In this document: in pieces, positions 1-10,700 of the stretch
How the letters are laid out: each line of letters opens with the position of its first letter
Position numbering within the stretch: the stretch's first letter is position 1
Source of the DNA: Collodictyon triciliatum
Taxonomy: Eukaryota; CRuMs
Assembly (NCBI GenBank): GCA_043381765.1
Contig: JBHJMP010000408.1
Span: 1-28,030 of the forward strand
Reading direction: 5' to 3'
Length of the DNA: 28,030 bases
Notes under the pieces: model-generated
Database searches by the model: none
What the model saw: only the letters and a program-made list of their open reading frames with translations
What the model was told of the DNA's origin: nothing
Position numbers and translations under genes: made by a program

Positions 1-61
1 GGTTATCAACAAATCCATTCTGTGTATATATGATAAATGTCTGTGAACTTGCTCAAGATAC

Positions 62-482
62 CTCATTTGTCCCTTGTCCCAGCATAAAAGTAGGACAGTG
101 AAGTTTTCGTCATATCCGATCAAATTACGTGTATATCGGCTGGTTTCAAAAGTCTGATATTGTTGCCAATCGCTATTCGATAAATTGATATGAGAAGGGA
201 AAAGTTAATATACCATATATTTATAAAATACTTGTAAATAACTGCATATTCAACATCCACCATCTTGCAAAAACTGATAGGAATATATTTTTTTAAAAAA
301 AAAAAACACGTCTTCAACAGAGTCAAGTATTTATGTCATGCAGTAACGTACCTTGATTGAAGGCGGGTCGTCTCTAATATCCTCTTAACGCTGCGGATGA
401 CTTCTTCAGAGTGGTGGAACGCAGCACCAGTGTTCATCTTAATTGACCCCCGCAGGACCTGGACAAGATCTTGCACGCTCAT
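62..482 (-). CDS. Cysteine dioxygenase-like gene, copy B (5' part only, runs off the window)
   Basis: Thiol dioxygenases of this cupin family oxidise cysteine or related thiols with O2 in the cytosol, using a non-haem iron held by three histidines. Two exons are visible: 482-352, ending in donor gtacgt, and 172-62, ending in donor gtatct. The first ends two bases into a codon and the second supplies the third, so the frame is continuous. The second exon encodes DWQQYQTF and RYTRNLIGYDENF followed by LLLCWDKGQM. This matches the family segment with the substrate-binding Tyr-x-Arg and the strand before the HxH iron ligands. The ligand exon lies left of position 1. Exon 2 is 111 nt, exactly as in copy A. 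The start at 482 is the first in-frame ATG. The frame stays open upstream to about 566, behind a possible acceptor, so an earlier exon may exist. Confidence 0.8.
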
Positions 483-658
483 GTCCACAGAGGCGCCAGT
501 ACGGTGCAGTGAATGTATGTAATGGTCCTCTGAGTCGCAAACATTTGGGATTGCATTGACTACTGGAATAACTTTAGATCCGTGCTATTATGATTGACAA
601 AGGTTAGATCAAGAATGATCGTCAAGGCATTACTGATGGCACTCTGGCTTTAGTGGAT

Positions 659-2023
659 TTATTGACGTATTCGATGGATAATAGACAAAAATAGATGATA
701 ATTAAGAAGGTGAGTTGAAGAATAAATTATGGTTACAGCTTCCTCGTGAAAAAAAATTGGGATGCATTCATTTTCTTTGGAAAAAAAAGCTGAGATTCTT
801 ACACCATGGATACAATGAGTGTACGGTGGTGAGAATACATGAACGGATATTGCGATGTCATCAGTACTTGCGTTCTCGGTTTTGTGGAAACTGTTTGGAT
901 CTGACATAGTAATGAGTATCAGCAATTAAGTCTGGGAATGTCACCCAGATTGTATGTGACTGAAGGCCACAATATATTGAAACATATGAACGTCAATAAT
1001 TCTGTCTCAAATATCTACACCAGACCTTCCATACAGATAGCCTGGCCAGGTGCCAACACATATTGCTTGACGATGGTGAGCGGTTCTTCGTCATCTCTGT
1101 AACGAACGTAACGCAGTTGCCCTTTCAGAACACGGATCCAACATTTTGTGAGGTTCCCGCAATGGTTGTGTACGGGCCTGGTTCAGGATATCGGGCATTC
1201 GTTTACAAAAAAAAAATAAAATGATATGATAATTATGTATCAACAGAGTCTGTGGAGCAGGGCATCAAAAAAAAAAAGCGAATGAGCCTATATCACAAAA
1301 TCACTGCTTACGAAGACTGGCCGGGATTCCAACAGAGCAGCAGAACTGAAAACTTCTCGTTGAGAGCAAGCATATGCCTCTGGTAGCGCTTTTCGTCAAA
1401 GTGAAAGTACTGACTCCAATCCCTAGTTTTCGGTCATTTTCACATTATAAAAATCATTCACAAAGGTGATAAAAGAAATTCAACAAACTAACATCTGTGC
1501 AAAATGTTGCAAAAGCAAGTAGGTGCGTAGATGGAAATTAGCAAATAAGTGAAAGAAGAATACTTTAGGTTAAACTGGAAGGCCGCCATGAAAGCTTTTG
1601 TTTTTTGTACATCGCAGATGGACTGCTGCAGACCTTTGATGAACTCACTTACACTGGAGCATTTATAATTAATTTTCATCAGAAAGTTACATTTCAGGAG
1701 TACCACATAAATATATTAAAAACTGCATCTTATGTTTTAATTTCTTTTCCAAAGCCCTGAAAGAAGAAAATGAATTCAAGTGTAGTAAAACATATATGAA
1801 CTCATTTCAATTTTGTAAGCTGTGAAACTTAAAGCTTTGGGTGTGTGGTTGCAGGGCGAGAAGCTTACGAGCCGTGAGAAAGATCGCCTTCGAAGAACGA
1901 AGGGTCGGCGATGCCCAGAGGTTGAATCAGGGGACTTGCAGATGGTGTCCCGGGCAATGTGGCGTCTGAACTTTGGGCACTTGCGGGCGAAGACACTTGC
2001 AGGGTAGGTGAGACCGACGACAT
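659..2023 (-). CDS. Cysteine dioxygenase-like gene, copy A (complete, six exons)
   Basis: Exons 2023-1869, 1653-1564, 1422-1312, 1177-1026, 900-803 and 742-659 join in phase to a 229-residue protein; mammalian CDO has 200. Recognisable parts in order are DWSQYFHFDEKRY, LLLCWNPGQSS, the iron-ligand strand PVHNHCGNLTKCW, the strand VLKGQLRYVRYRDD, the third ligand His in SFHKTEN, and ISVHVFSPPYTHC. The two HxH histidines, the third His and a Tyr-x-Arg pair are kept. The Tyr of the family Ser-x-His-x-Tyr triad is Phe (SVHVF). Two residues are inserted before the Cys that is crosslinked in animals. The first exon is a Ser/Pro/Ala-rich leader starting MSSVSP and is the least certain part; a shorter start is the ATG at 1679. 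The donor at 1025 is gtctgg. The gene lies head-to-tail with copy B and divergent from SBDS. The substrate could be cysteine or another thiol. Confidence 0.85.
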
Positions 2024-2908
2024 CTTGTTCGAAACTGCTTGGTGGTGGGTTAGGCAAACACAAACTCATAAAACAAACACAAACACGGGATAGAAACACA
2101 AACACAAGCACAAACACAAGCATAAAATAGAACCAACAAACAGCAGACATATCGCAAGAAACAAGAAAGGGTGCTCTTTTTATCAGATCGCCGTGTCTGT
2201 GGTGGCGAAAAGACGCGACTGGGTTTGTTTCCTGTGGTTCTCGAAAGGTCTTTGGACACCCCGACGAGAATGGGCGTGGCGAAGGCGCCTTTTCAGCACG
2301 CGCCCGGTTGTAGGAAGTGGCTGGGCGAGAGGAAGTGAAGGACACGTATGCACGACGCAACAACGCGCCCCACCTTCCAGGAAAGGTTTTGTCCCTGGTT
2401 TTCTCAGCGCGTCGAGGCTCCTCTGTGGAATCAGGTAGAACAAAGCCCGTTCGAGAATGCTCTTCGCGCTGGTGACAAAAATATTGAAAGATAAATGCTA
2501 TATGTGTCAATATTTTCTGAATTGTGTAAAAAATTTGGACACACTTCAGGAGTGCGGGATAAGCTCGCTTGTGGGTATAAAATTCAGTCTGTCGACCTCA
2601 TTATCCCACCGCGCCGACCGCTGGCGAAGAGTTATTAACGCTGTTGAAAAATACATATACATTTATTGAAATTTATCATATCAATTTTCTCATATTGTTT
2701 AATGAAGTTTTTATAGTACAAATAATTGTTTTCCGGATATAGGGATATAGGAGCATCATTGATTGTGTGATTATGATCCAGCCACAATGCTGTTCATGTG
2801 TTCCTGATGTCACAAGGGCAACGACTCCCGCGAAAAGAAGATAACCAACAAGCGGCAAGGGCAACCTTCCACCCGAGCACTCACGCGCACTAAGTTGTAG
2901 CAACCCAT
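2024..2908. promoter_or_regulatory. Shared intergenic region between divergent dioxygenase A and SBDS genes
   Basis: This 885-base stretch separates two divergent start codons. It holds a run of TGTTTG-like imperfect repeats (read on the minus strand, 2055-2130), a clearly GC-richer island at about 2170-2480, and a TATAAAAT box at 2576-2583 pointing to SBDS. Several frames on both strands are open in the GC-rich island, as expected from its composition, and none gives a recognisable protein. I read it as a bidirectional promoter with 5' untranslated sequence. Confidence 0.5.
2576..2583 (+). promoter_or_regulatory. TATA-like box upstream of SBDS
   Basis: TATAAAAT stands 326 bases before the SBDS start codon. 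This would leave a long 5' leader or an unseen leader intron. The assignment rests on the motif only. Confidence 0.35.
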
Positions 2909-4209
2909 ATGTCCATCTTCACACCAACCAATCAAATACGGCTCACAAATGTGGCCATCGTCCGGCTCAAGAAGGGAGGTCAGCGGTTCGAACTGGCCTG
3001 CTACCCAAACAAAGTGATCTCCTGGCGACAAGGCGTGTATGTAGAAAGCCCCGCACAACGCGATGTTTTTGTACAAATATTGATTTTTCTTTCTTTTTCT
3101 GTATTTTTTTTTCATCTCGTCGCTAATTCGCCTTTTGTTTTTTCTGCCTCTTTTACTTTCCTGATTGCTATGAATGAAGCGAGAAAGACTTAGATGAAGT
3201 CATGCAAACACCGACAATATTTTCAAATGTGTCTAAAGGTGTTGCTGCAAAGAGAGAAGATTTGTTAAAGTGCTTTGGGACTGAGGACCAATCCAAAATA
3301 TGCTTGGCGGTATGAGCAAAACTAATCTGCAAAAGAATGATTTATACATATCGTAACAGAAAAGCAAAAAAAAATTTTTTTAATTAATCCATAAAATATA
3401 TATTCAAGATTCTAGAGAAAGGAGAGCTGCAGGTTTCACAAAAGGAAAGGCAGCATCAGACTGAGGCCACCTTAAAAGACGTTGCAACGATTGTGGCTGA
3501 CAAATGTATCAACCCTCAGGTTCGATGCACATTTCTCCACACTCAAAAAAAATAATTAGTACTCGTTTTTACGTATCAGGTTTTATTTCACTTTAAAAAA
3601 GTATGAATGTATTCTATTGACGCTTTATCTTTTTCAGACAAATAGACCCCTCACGGTCACACTGATAGAGAAAGCCATGAAAGACATCCATTTTTCTGTT
3701 CACCCAACAAAAAGCGCCAAACAACAGGCTTTTATTCATCACGTCTAATATACCGAAAGGATATTCCCAATTGCTATCACAGTTTAACATATGATTTTAT
3801 ACCTATGGTGTGGGTACAGGCGTTGGAAGTTATCCGGCAATTAAGGCAAAGCAACACCATCCCGATTGCTAGAGCCCAGATGAGGCTTCGTGTGGTTCTC
3901 CCAAACAAAGATGGAAAGAGAATCAAGGAAAAGCTGATGCAGGAGATTGCCGTGGTGGAGTCGGAAGATTGGAGCCAACAGTACATTCTGGTACAGTTAT
4001 CCTTTTTCACTCAATGTCAGCTTCTCAATCATTTGGTACACAAAATTAATAGAGCGGGCATATATTACACAATGTTGCAGATATGTTTAGTAGACCCAGG
4101 AAACTACCGAGCTATCGATGAGTTGGTGCGTGGGGAGTCGAGAGGTCTTGGTTCTGTTGAAATTGAGAGCTTCAAAACCACCACGGATGAAGAGGAATCT
4201 GTTGAATAA
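2909..4209 (+). CDS. SBDS: SBDS ribosome maturation factor (six exons)
   Basis: SBDS works with the EFL1 GTPase to release eIF6 from late cytoplasmic 60S subunits. Exons 2909-3036, 3180-3309, 3409-3519, 3638-3727, 3820-3990 and 4081-4209 join to 252 residues, against 250 in human. The N-terminal FYSH domain begins [20 protein letters not shown] and continues with [15 protein letters not shown]. The central helical domain carries [13 protein letters not shown] and [11 protein letters not shown]. The C-terminal domain has [16 protein letters not shown] and [10 protein letters not shown]. The similarity to SBDS is nearly end to end. The fourth intron is odd: keeping the conserved KQQALEV requires a GC donor at 3728. 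A GT donor at 3743 would insert five residues (AFIHH). The other introns are 90-143 nt and GT-AG. Confidence 0.97.
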
Positions 4210-6161
4210 ACCTAAGATACACTGATCACATCTGCATCGCACCTATGAACATCCTGTCCCAAAGGAAAGCAACTGGCTTGTAAGAGAAACACACGGTGAG
4301 GCACCCACCAATGAAATATCCATATAAGAGGCATATTTTGATGAAAGTCAACTATCAACCCTTGTGAATTCATCCGGCTCCAGCTTTGAGTGAAAACAAG
4401 ACTCACCCAAACCTATTGGAGCCGTGCTAGAAAAAAGAATACAGTGTCTTGGAGCAGGGTGATTTTCTCCAATGGGAGTAGGAAAGGCACCTGTATAGTA
4501 AATATTTCTATATCTGGAAAATATATTAATAGTAACTAATATAATTTCAAGTACTTTTCAAATATCTATATTAATACAATATGTAATTGAAAATATACAT
4601 TTGTTGATATTCAATATCCACAGAAGATTCTAGAGTGTTCTACAAGCTTCGCTATTCCGTTTTGGTGTTTGAATTAATAAGTGCATTCGACATATAATTC
4701 CAAAAAGGATATATTCTGACTTTTGAGTACATTTTCAAGTAATTTTCAGAGAAATTGGACAACAATACGCTACCAGCGCTATTATTTTGTTACAAGGGGC
4801 TATTATCTGTCCTGCATGAGAAATATTGCCTGCAAACCGCAACAAAAAAAAAAAAACACTTTCTCCACATTTCTCTGTCCGAGCCATTGAATAATTAGAT
4901 TTTGATTTTATCCCGTGTGTTTCCTCTCGCTCCGGCGCGCAATCTGGCCACTAAAATCCTGCCACGTCCGCCCACCACTCGCGCGCAGCAGCTTATAAAT
5001 AGAAACCAACCCTATTACCCCCACGCGCCTCATTCTCAATGTTTTGTTGTCTGCCCGGATTTCTCTGCAGCACGCTCGCCAGCGGCAATTGCCTTCGAAC
5101 CCTTCGATTGCACAGGATCGTTTGGGGAGGCGTGGACAAATGCCTGCTGTGAGGACGAGCCGTCCGGCCTGTTAGCTGCGAATCCAAACGCACGGTTGCA
5201 AACCTCTCTCGAAGTACCACTTCCACGTGGCCGCCTTCTTGGAAGAAATCAATCGTTCTTCACCCGTGCCCCTCGTGTCTCGCTGTCTTCGTGTGCGCAG
5301 TGGATCGATAACCCTCAATGACCAAGCTGGTTTTTGAGTGAAGGGGGGCTTCTTTTTTCTCTCTTCTCTCTGTTCTTTCAACCTTTCGAGAGCTATATGA
5401 AGGCGAATCCGTAAAGGCCGCCCCTCGCCCCTCTCTTTGGATGATGCTCTCTTGTAGTTCTCGCCTGTTAGTGGCCGCAATGTTGGCGCCCTTACACACC
5501 CACTGTTGCCCCTCATGTTTTCCTTGTCTCAGAACCTCACGAAGTCATTGTTGCGGGCTTATCTTGGTATGGTTCCCTGGATTTATTCCCTGGGTTCCAC
5601 ATATGCTTTTAATGCTCGTTTTGAGGCAAATAACTTTTTTTTTTGCTCTCCTACGATCTTATGCAAGGACATTCCCACTTTTTAGCGGAAGTAGAGGGTG
5701 CAAACACCGAGCCCCATGCTCCAAATCGTCTAGTTCTGAGATTGAGCTGAACTAGTGAATCTTTGCAGCGGAATATTTTTCTAATGCGAGAAAGCGCTGA
5801 AAATAGTAGAAACTCAAAGCACCGACATTCATTCCATCATTGAATGGCTTACGGGTATATATTGTATCTTGAGGTGAGAACATGAGAAGAGGTCGAGTGA
5901 AGTGGAGTACGGGAGCCAGAGAGATCTCTAATTTACCCATTCAGATGGATAGACTTTAAAGGTCTATTTCCTAGTATCAAAGCAGCGTTGGGAATCTGAG
6001 ATGGTTGCATAGTACTGCTGAATCATTCACTTTTCATAAGACAGTCATATTCAGTCCAATTCATGAGGACGCTGTACTCGAAATCACCCTTTCAAAACTC
6101 GAAAGAAAATTAGTTGTGGAATAGGCATTGACTCATAACTCTTCACAACTCTGCCTTTAGG
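4210..6161. other. Gene-poor stretch with GC-rich island
   Basis: From 4210 to about 4880 the sequence is AT-rich and I see no coding signal. From about 4900 to 5530 it is markedly GC-richer, with open frames on both strands (for example plus 4902-5321, without an early ATG, and minus 5516-5172, rich in Arg, Lys and Glu). None resembles a known protein. A TATA box at 4992 suggests the island is a promoter and 5' leader, probably of the gene whose start codon is at 6162. The sequence just before that ATG (tgcctttag) looks like a splice acceptor, which supports an upstream untranslated exon. Confidence 0.4.
4992..4999 (+). promoter_or_regulatory. TATA box in the GC-rich island
   Basis: TATAAATA is embedded in otherwise GC-rich sequence. 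A transcript starting about 30 bases later would run right, towards the Arg/Ser-rich gene. No experimental start site is known. Confidence 0.4.
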
Positions 6162-7382
6162 ATGACAGGTCGGAGGAGCCCGCCAAGTTACAGAGGTTAC
6201 TCGGACCGGAATCCCCGTCCTTATAGTTACGACTACAACCATCGATATGACGATCGGAAATATAATTCGGTGATATCCCCTCAACGAAGTAGCACAGTTG
6301 AGCCAAGACATATGTCGAAACAGCATGATTCATATACAAGATATCCCCCACGGCCCATTCCGAGCGGGCACCCACATAGCCGTCCACCCTACAAAGAAAG
6401 CTTCCGACATCCTAGTTTTGTACGTGTAAACATAGCTCTGTGCAATTCATACGTACATTCTAACATAATTGCGTTTATTTCATTATACCCACGCGAAGCC
6501 GCCATATGAGAGGCGAGACTCACCCACTAGGCGAGATAGTCGGGCATTCTCTAGAGGTTCCTTATATGTTTCACTGGTTAAAATCGTGCAAATGATTGCC
6601 TAATCATAACTATGAATCAACGCCATTATACTAACGCTGCACTTTAACATTTTATTTTTTAAAAAACACGATTTTCTTCTACTCGATATTACCTTGGATT
6701 GTCGAAACTGAATACAATAGAGTAAGTGGCTTTACTTTTTCTTTGAATAGAGCTATGATATTGTATAATAATTGTAATGGCTAATTATATCATCCAGGAA
6801 ATCCGAGCATTCATATAATTGGTCATCCTTGAATGAGTACTTTAAGGTTTGACCCATACCACTTCATCTCTAACAATATAACACCTCGATTTTTCTGGTG
6901 CTAAGAAGCCTATCTAACAATTCGATTCCAAATCTTAGGACAGCACGTCATCAAATGCAGCTCAGACAGAAGAGGGTGATAAAAACCCCAGCCATCACCG
7001 ATCTAGCCGGGGTAGCAGTTCTTATACTTCAAGGCCAGCTGTCACATCGATTTCACATGCAAAGATTAGCATAGAACCTGCACACAAAAGGTTCGGTCCT
7101 GAGGAAAAGACCTCAAATACTGGAGGATCCCAGATCACAAATAATTCCAACACTACTAGAAGCAATCAAAGTTGTTCTCCAGAGCATAGTTTAACAGGAC
7201 ACTCAATTGGTGGCGATGAAAGTGCCAACAGTGGGCCTGCGCCACATCGCAAGATAACCCATCAAAAATTGACTTCCGATGCACCTTTTCAATCTGGAGA
7301 ATCGATGATAGAATTTTCAGCTGGAGGCGTTGAGTCTGAACTGGTCGGTATCAAGCCCGTTAAACAAGAAACCTTGTCATGA
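6162..7382 (+). CDS. Arg/Ser/Tyr-rich low-complexity protein (three exons)
   Basis: Exons 6162-6419, 6499-6567 and 6939-7382 join in phase 0 to 256 residues ending at a TGA. The N-terminal 110 residues are rich in Arg, Tyr, Pro and Ser (MTGRRSPPSYRGYSDRN, then PPYERRDSPTRRDSRAF). This resembles RS-type domains of splicing and transcription-coupled nuclear proteins. The rest is polar and disordered, with many Ser, Asn and Thr, and ends near IKPVKQETLS, which contains a sumoylation-like VKQE. No catalytic domain is seen. The start is the first ATG after an acceptor-like ctttag. A donor before the stop (for example gttaaa after IKP) could splice this protein in phase 0 onto the exons that start at 7794, making it the N-terminus of that larger protein. 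I infer a nuclear RNA-related role from composition only. Confidence 0.55.
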
Positions 7383-7385
7383 TAG

Positions 7386-7704
7386 CAAAAAAAAAAAAAA
7401 AAAAAAAAAAATAAAAAAAAAAAAAAAAAAAATAACAATAAAAAAAAAAAAATAAAAATAATAAAAAAAATAAAATAATAATAATAAAAATAATAATAAA
7501 AATAATAATAAAAATAATAATAAAAATNNNNNNNNNNNNNNNNNNNNNNNNNNNNNNNNNNNNNNNNNNNNNNNNNNNNNNNNNNNNNNNNNNNNNNNNN
7601 NNNNNNNNNNNNNNNNNNNNNNNNNNNAAAAATAATAATAAAAATAATAATAAAAATAATAATAAAAATAATAATAAAAATAATAATAAAAATAATAATA
7701 AAAA

Positions 7705-7749
<45 letters not shown>

Positions 7750-7775
7750 TAAAAATAATAAATAATAAATAAATT
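7386..7775. repeat. A-rich tract and 12-bp AAAAATAATAAT satellite around an assembly gap
   Basis: Poly-A sequence at 7386-7455 passes into regular copies of the 12-mer AAAAATAATAAT on both sides of a 100-base run of N (7528-7627), then into plain AAT repeats up to about 7775. The round gap size suggests a placeholder. The array probably lies in an intron or between two genes. Confidence 0.95.
7528..7627. other. Assembly gap of 100 N
   Basis: Run of N inside the A/T satellite. Its true length is unknown. Confidence 1.
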
Positions 7776-7793
7776 AAGCAACCAACCCAATAG

Positions 7794-10700
7794 GCGCACC
7801 AGAAAATCGACCAGCTTTCCTCTGTTCATAACACCAAAATTCTTGCAACGCCTCAAATACTATCTGGAATCCACAATATGTTTGTTCAACTTAGTTCCAT
7901 GGAAATAGTTACTAATCTCAAAGAACACATTAGAGTTTTTTTAGCGCATTTGTGAAAGGATCTAAAATGGACATATTTGAAATACTACAGGACAAATTCC
8001 GTAGAGGCGGATTACAGCCACGATTCTACACTTCTCCCAAATACAAAGGATTCATTATCTTTATATGAAGGGATGCCCAGAATGGCTGTGAAGCTTGTGG
8101 ATAGTTCCTCAGTCCGAGAGATTTACATGCTGGCCACAACAAGACAAGTATCTATAACTAAAAAACCACTTAGCTGGCCGAGTTCTTCTCGAAAGGCTCA
8201 TTTGAAGAATATCGTTGATGCCCTTCACTTCGAGAAAACACTAGGATCATTTAGTACCGTGACAAACCGTCGCCAAGTAATCAGTGAAGTAATTGACGAA
8301 AAGAATGTAATGTGTATGGGTAGATTGGACAAATACCAACACATCCGGTATACTAGCTGCATAGCCACATCAGTTTGTAGTATATCACCAACAAGAATGC
8401 CAAATGATGACCACCGTCACCATCCCCAACCTCTTTAATAAATTTGATTTGGCTATCATTGGATTTTTGGGGTTTTTTTTTATCGAAGATTAACTTGACT
8501 TATGTAACCAACAGGCCTCAGAACCAGAGAAAGAAAATGTTGGAATAGGATGTACAGGTGAGATGACCATATAAAAGGAAGATAACATAAAATCTAACAT
8601 ATCTATATCAGATGTAAATAAACAAACAACAATGCTAAAGCAGTCGTCTGATTCACACCAGGTACTGATTATGAAACAAAGCAATCGATTATCACAAATT
8701 TTGCTAATAAGTGCAAAAATATTATCATACCAAAAGTTCCGTTTTATTGTGGTTCACCAACCCTCTCATCACACATTCACTACACAAAGCCGAGAGAAGT
8801 AATATACCATTTCAAAATAATAATTAGGAGAAAGAGCAAGAACCGTTCGAATCAAAAAAGGAACATAATGTGTCAGAAAAATCTGGTAGGGTCCCACTAT
8901 TTTAATTTTTTTTATTTCTTATAATTTTCTGAACGAACCGAACAAACAAACTTTTAGAAAAAATGCACCAGAAGCGACTCAGACCATTTATACGTAATGT
9001 TTTATATCCAATATCATCAGATGTTTTTTTATGCTATATTGGACCATGGGGTTTACATATATTTTAGTATGCATCTATTATTACATAACATTTCAGACAA
9101 TGCCATATAGATGAAGATGTAGCACATAGTAGTGATATCGACGTAGAAATCGATATCCCCACCAGTCTCCCGGTATGAATCGAACAAATGATTGCTTTTT
9201 TTTTTTATACTTTAATTGAAAATTAATCACGGATTACATACGATAATATTCTGTGGAGCTCGAAATATATTCACAATCTAACACATATATGATTTCGATA
9301 AACATGATGATAGTCGCCGAATGATTAAAAATTCAGAAAACGACATGCGTTGTGAAAATTTTCAACGTATCCTATATAGTCCAAGATAAGCTTGAAAGGG
9401 AGAGAACTTTTTTTAAGAGATGATTTTACTTAACACGTAGGTTTCACTCTCTCAGCATGAACTCAGTCAGAATCAGTCGATTGGTTCGTATCCCGAAGGT
9501 TTTCCTATTATAGTGTACTTCAGATGCGATACATAAAATAATACATTTTTTTAAAAGTAACCTTAAGTTGGAGTTGTAATCATCCCCACTGAAATGTCAG
9601 TCTTTCTGAACGTTTTCATTTTGATAGGAGATAAACTGAGTTCTCCCAAGAAAAGGTATTTTCCAAATAGTTGCCCTTCAGCAATCACTCCTAAACTGAC
9701 GATTAAGTCAGATGCCTCTTTTAGTCTAGTACCAGGAAAGAGGAGTTTGATACTTACATTATTTAGCTGATTTAACTCATTTTTCAATGTACTATTAACA
9801 ATTAAACTGCGTCATTTAGGTGTCACTCTTGTGTTTATACACAAACAGATGACGTGAGTATTCTAGTATCGAAAAATAGCCACTGTTCATGCCCCATGTC
9901 TCCGTTGTGTGGTGAAATAATGGGATCATTCCGCAATAGATACATCCTAGAGACGAGGTATTCATAAAAAATCACAATTATATCGAACGAGACAGGCAGA
10001 TGATGAGCTCAGGAATTCAAACAGACCACATCACGGCAGATAACTCAAAGTCCGGTATAGATATTACAGGTATACCGAAGCAAGGTTTATAATCCTACAA
10101 TTATAAATTATATTTCTACATTTAGTTATATATTGAAACCTTTTAATCATTAACTCTTTCTTATTTGTAGGAACCGATTTTCTTATAACCAAAAGGGATC
10201 ATGATATCCAGATAAAATATAAGAGTATGAATCCAATATCAAATGCAATCAACAAGCTTCACTGAGAAAGAAGAATATGATATTGAAATATGCCGAGATG
10301 GAAGGAATTATGCTTTTAATTATTGAATTTCAAAGTCCAAGCCTGAACTCGATGAATCTTTTAAGGCTTTGTCTAACTGTTTCTTATTTTTCGATTTGGA
10401 ATTCCAGAAATACGCGCTAAGATAATGATGGAGACCAAAGACATGATGAGCAAGCAACAAACGCACCCTCGGAGTTATTTTGACGGATCTTGCATTGGAC
10501 AAGTATATATGTTATCAGATCATTATATATGTTAGATATTATTGCGATGTACTTGATTTTTTGATCATATCATTCGATGAAACAGAATGGGCACATAGAC
10601 CGGAGGCTAACATCATGGAAACGGTGGGGAGCTACTAATATTCATTAACCTCTAGAGTGGTGTATCGTCTCTTTTTCTTATGCGCTTACCTTATTTGATG

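Noticed and set aside
1776-2510. Minus-strand open frame of 244 codons
   Set aside because: It crosses a dioxygenase leader exon in another frame and a GC-rich promoter island, with no recognisable domain.
2975-2990. GGTTCGAAC-like sequence resembling a tRNA B box
   Set aside because: It is SBDS coding sequence (GQRFEL), with no acceptor stem or cloverleaf around it.
4902-5321. Plus-strand open frame of 139 codons
   Set aside because: No ATG near its start, it spans a TATA box, and it is in GC-rich sequence where other frames are also open.
5172-5516. Minus-strand Arg/Lys-rich open frame
   Set aside because: Composition-driven, overlapping other open frames, with no known motif.
8958-8998. 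Candidate exon between 8885 and 9111
   Set aside because: It cannot be joined in phase to both neighbours, while direct splicing to an acceptor at 9110 keeps the frame.
9563-9787. Open frames on both strands between exons at 9441-9487 and 9820-9957
   Set aside because: Neither links in phase as well as direct splicing of the flanking exons. Kept as intron.
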